Positions 1 to 8,958 of a stretch of DNA of 26,490 nucleotides are shown here, piece after piece. The DNA lies in contig JAYMTA010000584.1 of assembly GCA_036897625.1 (NCBI GenBank), positions 1 through 26,490 of the forward strand, written 5' to 3'. The stretch's first letter is position 1. Each line of letters opens with the position of its first letter. A model generated the notes under the pieces. It did no database searches. It worked only from the letters and a program-made list of their open reading frames with translations, and had not been told where the DNA came from. Made by a program: the position numbers and the translations under genes. Source of the stretch: Pelargonium cotyledonis. Lineage: Eukaryota; Streptophyta; Magnoliopsida; Geraniales; Geraniaceae.

Positions 1-2819
1 CCACCCCTTCCCCCAAGTAGGGCTCGGCCGCCGACCCCTCCGCTTCCGAGGGCAGCAATTACGTTGGCGATTTGGAGGCTCTGCAGAAGAATGACGCCAT
101 CTCCGTCTACAACATTCCTCAGCACGAGCAGAAGAAGCGGAGGATTGAGAAGAAGCAGAAGGAATTGGGCGAGAATGGGGGCGAGGAAGCTGACGTGGAC
201 CCCGAGGAGGTCCAGAATCCGGCGACTGATACGTGGTTGATGAAGAATCGGAAGAGCCCTTGGTCCGGGAAGAAGGAGGTGTTGCAAACGGAGCTGACGG
301 AGGAGCAGAAGAAGTACGCGGAGGAGTATGCGAAGAAGAAGGCTGAAGAGAAGAATGGAGGGGATAAAGGTGAAGTGTGTGCGGATAAGAGTACATTTCA
401 TGGGAAGGAGGAGAGGGATTATCAGGGTAGGGCTTGGATTGCTCCACCCAAAGATGCCAAAGCCTCGAATGATCATTGTTACATACCAAAGCGATTGGTG
501 CATACATGGAGTGGACACACAAAGGGTGTGTCTGCAATTCGGTTCTTCCCAAAACATGGGCATTTGATTCTGTCAGCTGGAATGGATACCAAGGTGAAGA
601 TTTGGGATGTGTTTAATTCGGGTAAGTGTATGAGAACTTACATGGGTCATGGGAAGGCAGTGAGAGATATTTCATTTTGTAATGATGGGTCTAAGTTTCT
701 GACTGCCGGGTATGATAAGAATATCAAGTATTGGGATACAGAAACAGGGCAGGTGATATCAACTTTCTCGACTGGGAAGATACCTTATGTAGTTAAGCTA
801 AATCCCGATGATGATAAACAAAACATTCTCTTAGCAGGAATGAGTGATAAGAAGATTGTTCAATGGGATATGAATACAGGGCAGATTACACAAGAGTATG
901 ATCAGCATTTGGGGGCGGTTAATACCATTACATTTGTTGACAATAATAGGAGATTTGTGACTTCCAGTGATGACAAGTCGCTTCATGTATGGGAGTTTGG
1001 AATCCCTGTGGTAACGAAGTATATTAGTGAGCCTCATATGCACTCCATGCCAGCAATTTCGCTTCACCCGAATTCAAATTGGCTCGCTGCACAGAGTTTG
1101 GACAATCAGATTCTTATTTATAGCACCAGGGAGAGGTTTCAGCTGAATAAAAAGAAGAGATTTGCCGGGCATAGTGTTGCTGGCTATGCTTGCCAAGTCA
1201 ATTTCTCGCCGGATGGGAGGTTTGTCATGTCAGGAGATGGTGATGGTAAGTGCTGGTTTTGGGATTGGAAGAGTTGCAAAGTTTTTAGAACTCTCAAATG
1301 TCACGAGGGGGTATGCATTGGTGCGGAGTGGCATCCATTGGAACAAAGTAAGGTAGCAACATGTGGTTGGGATGGCTTGATCAAGTACTGGTAAGTAACC
1401 TAACCTATCATGTTATTGATCACTGAGTTCTGTGTCTCTTTGCTTTGCTTTATGTTTATGTTTTGGTTGAATCATGCGGTCTTACTAGTGTTAACTTTTT
1501 GTTTTCTAAATCCAAACTATGTTGAGGTTCAGCTTCTGTCATGTCATTAAATATTTTGGTAGGAATAGAATGACTATGTGAGAACTTTGGAGAACAATGA
1601 CTTTTTAAAGTTTTGGTTTAGGGAATCTATAAATACTAAATAGTTGCATCCTACTGAGCAATCTTCTTATCACTCATTCCTGCTGAAAGGTGTTTTGCTT
1701 ATCATCATATAGTCGTAGTTTCACCAAGTTACTTACCATGTCCAACTTGTTATTAATTTTTTATATAGGCATAAGAGTTTTATAACTATTGTCCGAACTG
1801 AGCAAGTCATGGATGGATTGCAATCTTGAGATGAAGTCACCAAATATTTAATTCTATATAATCAAGGTAAAAAAAAAATTCTATATAACCAAGAAAATAT
1901 TAAATTGGCAATAATTTCAAAACTTCACCTAGTACATTACCCATTTTGCCTCTTGGAAGGAACCCGATGTTCTAAACATAAGAGTGCCAGTTGCTTCTAA
2001 AAAAAAAAGTTATTAACCCCTCTCCTTACTATCTCACATTTGGATTTTGTTGGGACTTCTAATAAGTTGGTCATTATTTCAGCAATTGCAAACTGACATA
2101 TAATGCCACTTCTCATTGTGAACTCTGAAAATTGTTTTGTAACTGACTTGCTTTATGTGGATATTGTGAGTGTTATTTAGTGCAACTCTGTTCATTTCCT
2201 GTCAGCATAATTTAGGGCTCTTATACTGGGTTTTGGACAACTTAGATTTGAATGCTATAAAAGTTAGTTTAAGGCCTTTTGGATTTGTGGCATGATAAAT
2301 TGTGTATTTAAAGGTTGTTTCCATTATCTCTTGATGCATACAATATATTTTTCTTGCTGTTTGTGTGGAAAGAACTGATCTGTTATTGTTACAGGTTCCT
2401 GTTCTATTTTTGTGTTGTCATTTCCTTTCTAAAGGTAGTCATGCTAGTGATGGGTTCTGGAACAAAATTTTGTCTACTTTATTTGTGATTATTTCTGATA
2501 TATCTCTGAAGAAATTAATAATAGACATCAGATTGCCTCAGACCAGTAGCTTGTGCTTAACACCCTTATGTTGGCAATAAACATTGGCCCTCCTTTGTTT
2601 TATGTCATGAGTCTTTAGAGTACGTTTTAAATATGATGGATGCCACAAAATAAATAGAGTATTTGTTCTCATCACAACATAGATGCATGCAAAGAACACA
2701 TATTTTGATGGTCACGGTTTAGGTTCTCTTATCTTACCCGCTCTGAATTATGCTATCACTCAGTGGCCTCTGAGGGAGACTAATCTTTTTTTCTTTTTAA
2801 TCTGTCTAACAGGGACTAG
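1..2819 (+). CDS. CDC40: Pre-mRNA-processing factor 17 (PRP17/CDC40), WD40 splicing factor, 5'-partial
   Basis: PRP17/CDC40 is a spliceosomal protein acting around the second transesterification step in the nucleus. The readable frame runs from base 3, with one in-frame TAG at 18-20 (see findings), through exon 1 to 1390. It then splices to 2813-2819, giving Trp-Asp-stop. The visible N-terminal part has the family stretch [19 protein letters not shown] followed by a Lys/Glu-rich charged segment (about 120-370). From about base 500 to the end lies a seven-bladed WD40 propeller, with repeats closing on KIWD, KYWD, VQWD, HVWE, FWDW and KYWD and typical GH starts such as [11 protein letters not shown]. 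About 450 residues are seen. Family members are about 570-580, so roughly the first 120 residues lie outside the window. The open reading frame alone stops at TAA 1392-1394, one residue short of the usual WD ending. Identification is by recognition of conserved blocks. Confidence 0.93.
1391..2812 (+). other. CDC40: Terminal intron of PRP17/CDC40
   Basis: The donor is TG|GTAAGT at 1391 and the acceptor is a strong pyrimidine tract ending CTAACAG at 2812. The exon after it begins GGACTAG, so the split codon TG+G restores Trp, then GAC (Asp) and TAG stop. The 1.4-kb intron is AT-rich. Apart from short A- and T-runs and a short repeated ATTCTATATAA motif near 1850-1890, I see no gene or element in it. 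The short open frames inside it have no recognisable protein. Confidence 0.85.
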
Positions 2820-2898
2820 TCCAATTACGGCTCTAAGTGTCAAGGTTGAGATGGTTGTTGAATAACCCATCTCCATCAAATTCAGCCAGATGAGCATA

Positions 2899-3085
2899 GG
2901 AATCATAACATGTTTGTGATCATCAAACACACAAGTGCCGGAGAAAGAAATATTTGCAAGTTCATTTCATCATCAGCATTCACATATTGTGTGTTCCTGG
3001 TATTACAAGGAATCAAATCATGTTTGTGAGCATCATCATTTTTGCAAGTTAATTCCATTAGCATCCACAGATTGTGATGTACTCT
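2899..3085 (+). repeat. Imperfect tandem duplication, unit about 110 bp
   Basis: The block beginning GGAATCATAACATGTTTGTG at 2899 recurs at 3009 as GGAATCAAATCATGTTTGTG. In both units it is followed by TTTGCAAGTT, a CAT-rich stretch and CACA(T/G)ATTGTG. The two units are adjacent. They lie in the 3' untranslated or flanking part of PRP17/CDC40. The unit has no coding signal that I recognise. Confidence 0.7.
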
Positions 3086-3162
3086 GTAATACTTTTTTTT
3101 TTTTGGCTTTAGTATGCTACTATTAGACAGCCAATCATGTTAGAACAACACAATACGAGGTT

Positions 3163-3547
3163 TTGAGCAGTTCATTACTATGCCTTCCAACCTTGTTCAT
3201 TATTTTTGTGCATCTTATTTCTGAAGTTGATGCTTCTAATGTTCCTGATCTGATCTTCATGAATGATTGCTCTTCTCATCCTTTGCGCTCTCTTATTTTG
3301 GAGTGCAGGGCAAATTTGACTCTGATTGAAGACTTTGTGTTGTTGGTTGTTAGTAGAAGGGCTAACCGTGTGGTTGATTATTTAAGCCCTATTTTGCTTT
3401 TACTGTTTTATGTCTAATTTCTGCACCTTTATTCTCCCGCATGTGGGTGAGTGTAATGACATTATTCCGGCTTTGGAGGACCGGTATTTCAATCCCCTAA
3501 AATATCTTGTTGAGCTGAGCTCCTTTTATCAAAAAAAAAAAAAAAAA
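3163..3547 (+). mobile_element. LINE (L1-type) 3' remnant: RNase H tail plus poly(A)
   Basis: The translated frame around 3210-3415 carries HPLRSLILECR, then about 18 residues, then VSRRANRVVDYLSP. This is the usual C-terminal layout of the RNase H domain of plant L1-type retrotransposons (LILECR ... RRSANRVAHxLA). The conserved His of the VAH motif is replaced (VVDYL). The frame stops at 3415-3417. Downstream, 3430-3530 still looks like LINE tail coding and ends CCTTTTATC followed by a run of 17 A at 3531-3547, an expected 3' terminus. The 5' boundary is unclear and I could not find a convincing target-site duplication. It is a dead 5'-truncated insertion in the space between PRP17 and rlmN. 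Confidence 0.72.
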
Positions 3548-3715
3548 TCACATTCCATAGATAATTGAATCCCTCCCTGTAAAGCTAAATTTGTTTCATA
3601 AAAGATTTTTTTACACAATATTAGAGACATATTTAACAGTATAAACATGCCCGGTGCTGTGTCAAAGGACCATCGTTAAGCTGACGCGACAGGAACCTTG
3701 CGCTCCGTCGTCCTG

Positions 3716-3748
3716 ATACGACGTCGTATTTAGCGTCACTGTCAGTGA
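3716..3748. promoter_or_regulatory. Palindromic ACGT-core site and adjacent short inverted repeat upstream of rlmN
   Basis: ATACGACGTCGTAT at 3716-3729 is a perfect 14-bp palindrome centred on GACGTC, the C-box/ACGT type core recognised by plant bZIP factors. Right after it, TCACTG-T-CAGTGA (3736-3748) is a second perfect inverted repeat. Both sit 32-64 bp upstream of the chosen rlmN start codon at 3780, so they fall in the core promoter or the 5' untranslated region. Function is inferred from motif type and position only. Confidence 0.4.
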
Positions 3749-3779
3749 ACCAGAGGTGCGAGTCGAGAGAGAGAAAGAA

Positions 3780-6700
3780 ATGGGGATGAGGTGTTTCTGG
3801 AGGAGGCCCGTATCTATGACTGTGAGATCGCTTCTCAATAAGCTTTCGTCTTCTTCAACTGCTATGACCTACTCCTCCTCTGTTTCATATCATTGTCTCC
3901 GTCGCCTTAACCTATTCTCTTCACCCAAACCACCATTCGCTCTTACTTTTTTGCTTTCTTCTTCTTCTTCTTCTTCTTCTCATTGTCGCTCGCTTTCTAC
4001 CTCCTTATCCTCAAACCCTATTCTCTCCATCGACGGAAATGGATCCGGCGGCATCGGTAAGTACATTTGAATTGATGATAAAATCTAGGTTTTATTAAGC
4101 TTCAGCGTCATTGCAAATTGTAACTGTAACGTATTGATTGGAACGCAGAGGTTCCACAGAAGAGCTCCAAGACGCTTGTCAAAGGAATGTCATATTCTGA
4201 ACTGGAAGTACGCAACTGTTAAACTGAACTGTGCCCTAAATGAGAATGCTTTCATGCATTTTCTTTGCAATTGTGTTTGTTCACTATCTTATAAAGGAAA
4301 TTGAAGTTTATGACTTGTGTGGTGTGTTTAGTTGATTTTTTTAGTGAAGAATATGAATTGACATCTCTTGTATCTTGTTTTTTGTTTGTGGCATGATGTT
4401 ACAATGGACTCCCAACTATATACACACATATCATACTTAATCATTCAGCTACATATACTCCCTCCGTCCCTTGTTTCTTTTGCATTTTTGTCCCAAAATG
4501 AAATAATATCCTTATAAAAAGTTAGTTAGGATCTCTTAACACATGTTCATGAAGTTACAATAGTAAACATATCATACTAACTAACTTCTCCTTAATTTTT
4601 CTTAAAATAGAAAGGAGGACATAGTATATTGTAAATCACCATCATTCTACCCGACCTCATCACCTATACTTGAAAACACATTTGTTCGATATTGGCTCTT
4701 ATATATTGCTCATGCCTTAACCTCTGTTGTGAGACTAAATGTATACTCCAAAATCTGTATGATCTCTTTGTAATGGAGTATCATTTGAAACATTAATCCT
4801 TTATTTTAATGCCTTGAGAGTTTCTTGTTGGCTGAATATCTTTGATTTCCTTTCCTAATTACAAGAATCTGCTATGACAGAATTGGGTTCTATCACATGG
4901 ATTCAGACCTGGTCAAGCTATGATGCTGTGGAAAAGCCTGTATGGAAACAACAGTTGGGCTCATTGTACCGATGAATTAGAAGGTCTCTAACCCTTTTTC
5001 TTTACGGATTTGTGTTATAATTTAAGCTAGTGATCTTTTGAGTGTTAAATACTCAAAATGGCTTTTCTTTTGGACTATGTTACTAGATGCAAGGATGACA
5101 TAAGTTTATTTATTTTATTTTTCTAACCTTTTCACATTACAATTTGATTGTTGATTCTTATGGTTTATTATTTTCTATTAACATAGGCTTGAACAAAGAT
5201 TTTAAGAAAATGTTGAGTCAGCATGCTGAATTCAAGTCCTTATCTTTGAAAGAAATTCGTGCATCATCTGATGGAACTAAGAAGGTAGATATGGAGATAT
5301 CCTCCTGGTGATTGATTTAGTTTTTCACATTTGGATGTTGCTTAGTGTGCCCTTTAAACTTCGTAGTATTGCATATGGGTTTCAGCAGTTCTTCTCTTTC
5401 TTGAGGATCTTCTCATTGATTTTGAATTGGACAGGAGGTTGCAGATTTTATTTACATTGGAAGATGGGATGGTAATTGAAACAGTAGTTATACCTTGTGA
5501 TAGGGGGCGGACTACTGTTTGTGTTTCAAGCCAAGTAGGTTGTGGCATGAATTGTCAGTTCTGCTTCACTGGAAGGCAAGCTCTTACGCTTCTTATTGTG
5601 CTGTAAAATCCATATAACTTTAGGCTTTGTATTGCCATTTAACATAAATCCGATTTGCAGAATGGGTTTGAGGAGAAATCTTACCGCAGCTGAGATAGTA
5701 GAACAAGCTGTGCTTGCACGGCGCCTGTTTTCTAGTGAAGTTGGTTCCATTACAAATGTTGTTTTTATGGTAGGTGTGCTGTTTCACAACACTTTTGTTT
5801 GAGAATATTGAGTCAATGAGCATGCAAACAAATGCACTTGACTTTCCGGTGATTCTTTCTTGCTATTTGCTTCAGTTTTTATGCATTTTGTTGATCTGTA
5901 TTCGTAATACATTCATTATATTTTATACTTGAATTTCACTTCTGCCATGGTGGGTCTAGCTGAGACATCAGCCCGGGCTGGGTTAAACGTGGAGCTCTTA
6001 GAGTTTTCCATGGGTTATGATCATGTCTGCTAGTCTCTAATTACTGTTCTAATATTTATCCATAGGGAATGGGAGAGCCGCTTCAGAACTTTGAAAATGT
6101 CGTAAAAGCTTCAAATATTATGGTGCATGATCAAGGCCTTCATTTCAGTCCTCGGAGGGTCACAGTCTCAACCTGTGGGCTTGTACCTCAGTTGAAGCGC
6201 TACCTCCGTGAATCTCGTTGTGCTTTAGCTGTTAGTTTGAATGCAACAACAGATGAGGTATTTTACTTGCTCTCTGCGCTATTTCAGTTATCAAGACTTA
6301 CATTTGAAGAGGGGAGAGAAGATTAATCTCACGTTCTAAAAATTCAGGTCAGAAACTGGATCATGCCAATTAACCGAAAGTACAACTTAGAGTTGCTTCT
6401 TGAGACCCTGCGAGAGGAACTCCGCTTCAAAAATAACTTCCAAGTTCTATTTGAATATGTAATGCTTGCAGGAGTAAATGACAGGTTAGACAAACCTTTA
6501 CCCGTTTGCTTGTTTATTAACTAGGAATCTTGGGTGATAATATTCGGGGATGTGTGAAATGTTGATGTGGTGCTGGTGTATGCCATTTTATTGAATAATG
6601 CATATATTATTCATTTGTATTGCTTATTTCTAAGGTTGACCGTGTTCATTAAAAGTTATATGAAGTTATGAACTCATCTAATCGTCTATCAGAAACATTG

Positions 6701-7606
6701 AAATTCTTCAACGGCCAAACTTCCAGTTAATGTTGATGTTATCTGCTACCAACTTCATTCCCTGACAAAAAGTATGATGTTTGAGCTGAATGATATTCAT
6801 CAGCTTGACTGGCTATGCCACAAATTGTTATCGATAAGCTACCTGGAGAAAGTCGGTGCTGTATGGAAAATAGACCATAGAAACTCTTCTCTTCTACGAT
6901 TTGTTTTCTTCCAGTTATCTCTTGGAAAGTTCATGTTCAATAGTCGATACATCTTTCATGAACTGTGCATTGTCTGTTGATTTGTTTATATTAGAAGCAT
7001 TTACGCATCATATGCTTGCAATTAATGAATTCACTTATCTTTCCAAATTCCCACCATGATTAATTGATTATTGTGATTTATATTGGTATAAAGGTGCTAT
7101 ATGAATTGTTCTTCCAGTTTGGCTGTTAAACTCGTGCTGCTGGTGGCTCCAATTTCCATCCATGTGTAAATACATCATTATAGTTCATTTCCTTCTGATG
7201 TGGCACTTGTTTCTTTTACATTATTTTGTTCAGTTTGTATTAGAAAACGTATGTGGCTCCTATTTCTTGATTTAGAAACTATATTCCTTGCATTACAGTG
7301 TCTACCTCTGTTTGCAGCCTCGAAGATGCAAATAGGCTTATAAATCTCGTTCAGGGCATTCCTTGCAAGATCAATCTCATTTCCTTCAATCACCATAGTG
7401 GATCCCAGTTCGTACCAACCAGCGATGGGAAGATGATTGAGTTTCGAAATGTTTTGGCAAGAGCTAGATGCACAGTTCTCTTACGAACCAGTAGAGGTGA
7501 TGATCAGATGGCTGCTTGTGGTCAACTAGGTAGTCCTGGTGCAGTCCAGGCTCCTGTGCTCCGCGTCCCGGATAAATTCAAAATGGCTCTCAAACAATCA
7601 GTTTGA
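3780..7606 (+). CDS. rlmN: RlmN-type radical-SAM RNA (adenine-C2) methyltransferase, probably organellar
   Basis: Nine exons: 3780-4056, 4149-4207, 4881-4983, 5187-5284, 5445-5575, 5661-5769, 6066-6257, 6348-6484, 7318-7606. They give 464 residues, with stop TGA at 7604. In bacteria RlmN methylates C2 of adenine in 23S rRNA and some tRNAs, using two S-adenosylmethionines and a 4Fe-4S cluster. The cluster motif CGMNCQFC places cysteines at about 212, 216 and 219. A cysteine seven residues earlier (about 205) matches E. coli Cys118. GMGEP (260-264) is the SAM-binding loop. The C-terminal [14 protein letters not shown] holds Cys436, the methyl-carrying cysteine (E. coli Cys355). About 90 leading residues are Ser/Arg-rich with few acids, suggesting a plastid or mitochondrial transit peptide. 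Intron 5 is a GC-AG intron. All expected catalytic residues are present, so it is probably functional; the target RNA is not shown by sequence. Confidence 0.93.
3955..3980 (+). repeat. CTT/TCT trinucleotide microsatellite coding a Ser run
   Basis: About eight TCT-type triplets in exon 1 of rlmN encode a run of serines inside the predicted transit peptide. Length changes here would stay in frame and alter only the leader, so the repeat is probably tolerated and polymorphic. Confidence 0.85.
4458..4624. mobile_element. Stowaway-like (Tc1/mariner) MITE in rlmN intron 2
   Basis: The left end CTCCCTCCGTCCC after TA (4456-4457) is the classic Stowaway terminal repeat. The right end ...AAAGGAGGACATAG followed by TA (4625-4626) is a decayed inverted copy. 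The 167-bp length, AT-rich centre and TA flanks fit a non-autonomous element. It lies fully inside the rlmN intron between exons 2 and 3. The right terminal repeat has several mismatches, so the insertion is old. Confidence 0.75.
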
Positions 7607-8690
7607 TTGACTGAGAACTTGTTTCTGGGTTCATATATACAATGTATGTGGCTCAAACATAGGAGATGATAGTGATTGCATTAGATCGTTAGGCATAAAT
7701 TACTATCTCGTTTTTACAAATACCATGTATTGTTCATGAGTGTAATCTGAATCTGTTCAACACTTTTGGATATGGATTTAGATTTACTTTAAAAGATAAA
7801 TCTTTGATTTTTCTTGAATAAATATGCTTTTATTTTCCTTGAATAAGGAATGGAAATCATGTCTCATTCATTACTTTCTTGAAGGTTTCGTCATTCCCTA
7901 ATTTGATGTTACGGAAAAAGGACTGATCTTTTTCTGGACATGGTTGTGGAAGAAACTTGGGTGATCAATGATTTTCAGCTACTTCCAGCTTGGAGAGGTT
8001 TGATATAATTACTCATGAAATTAATGAACAAATTATTAGTCAAATCAAGTCAAATGAATTCAATTAAGATAATGTTTGGATTATGAATTTTGGTTTTAGA
8101 ATGAGAGTTAAGAATCATAATATTATGTATCACACAATTTTCATTCAAAATGTATTTATGCGATTATGGACATTTTAGTCATTTTATCAAAATATTTTAA
8201 ATTATAATATAGGTATAATGAGATTGATATAAAGTTATATAAGTTCAACTAATAAGATGATCACATCTCATTTAAAATTATGGATCCGGATGGGTCATTC
8301 CGCTCCCACAAATTCACTTGAGTGGGTAGAAGTGATTTTAAAAGAGGTGTCATCACCCCATTGACTTTGTTAAGTTGCAACTGATATAATTTTATAGTAA
8401 TCAACTAATATACATTTTACACTTATAATATTTATATATTTAATAAAAAACACATCTTTCACTTTTATTAGCAAACAATATTGATTTCTAAAAATTGCTT
8501 AGAAATCACTTCTAATTTTTTAGAAGTGATCCCAAACAAGCACTTAACGATGTTTGATTATGAAACACTCATTTCGATTGCAATACCAATACCCACCTAA
8601 ATATTATTGAATTGAGTTTCTCATTCTCATTTATTAAAAGAAACCAACTAGATATATGTTTACAAGCTTGGTAATTTCATTTAAGGTCCG
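7607..8690. other. rlmN 3' flank and AT-rich spacer with MITE-like hairpin
   Basis: An AATAAA at 7817-7822, 211 bases after the stop, is a plausible poly(A) signal for rlmN. From about 8000 the DNA is AT-rich with no coding signal. ATCACTTCTAA (8505-8515) and TTAGAAGTGAT (8520-8530) form a perfect 11-bp stem with a 4-base loop. It is followed by CCCAAACAAGC, a sequence often seen at ends of plant MITEs. A CACTT direct repeat near 8316 and 8541 could be a target duplication, but the terminal repeats are too weak for a firm element call. Confidence 0.45.
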
Positions 8691-8733
8691 TCGACCACAC
8701 GCGCCTGTTGCCACGTAAGCATATGGTGACACG

Positions 8734-8795
8734 TTTATGGCGCGACTATCACCCTTCACTCCACCGTCACTATTCCAAAAAGTTCCAGTATATAA
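8734..8795 (+). promoter_or_regulatory. Core promoter of SAMHD1-like copy A: E2F-like site and TATA box
   Basis: TTTATGGCGCG (8734-8744) is close to the E2F consensus WTTSSCSS, and TATATAA (8789-8795) is a good TATA box 164 bases before the ATG. The same arrangement (GGCGCG, then ATTCCAAAA, GTTCCAG, TATATA, then a CT-rich leader) occurs before copy B, so the promoter was duplicated with the gene. E2F control would suit a dNTP-metabolism gene, but this is inferred from the motif. Confidence 0.5.
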
Positions 8796-8958
8796 CGTTC
8801 TGCTTCACCTTCTCTTCTCCATTTCACACGCTTCCAGTGACCACCTCTCTCTCTCTCTCCGATTGAAAACCCTAGGTTCTCCACGATCCGTTTCTGCTGT
8901 TTCCGACTCTTTAACTCGAGGTTTCTTTCTTGCGCTCTTCACAACTTGCTGAGAAAGG

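Noticed and set aside
1-1394. Calling PRP17 a pseudogene because of the TAG at 18-20
   Set aside because: The remaining 440 codons are intact and conserved, and the stop lies at the extreme window edge where sequence quality looks poor.
3163-3417. 84-codon open frame as a stand-alone gene
   Set aside because: Its sequence is a LINE RNase H tail with an altered conserved motif, followed by a poly(A) run.
3756-3779. Upstream GTG start that would extend the rlmN leader by eight residues
   Set aside because: Plant nuclear genes use ATG. The ATG at 3780 opens the same frame and is followed by a good transit-like leader.
5285-5444. Alternative rlmN splice using donor GTGATT near 5308 and acceptor at 5434, adding about ten residues
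   Set aside because: The donor at 5285 (AAG|GTAGAT) and acceptor at 5444 (TTGCAG|ATT) give an unbroken [13 protein letters not shown] junction, as expected for the family.
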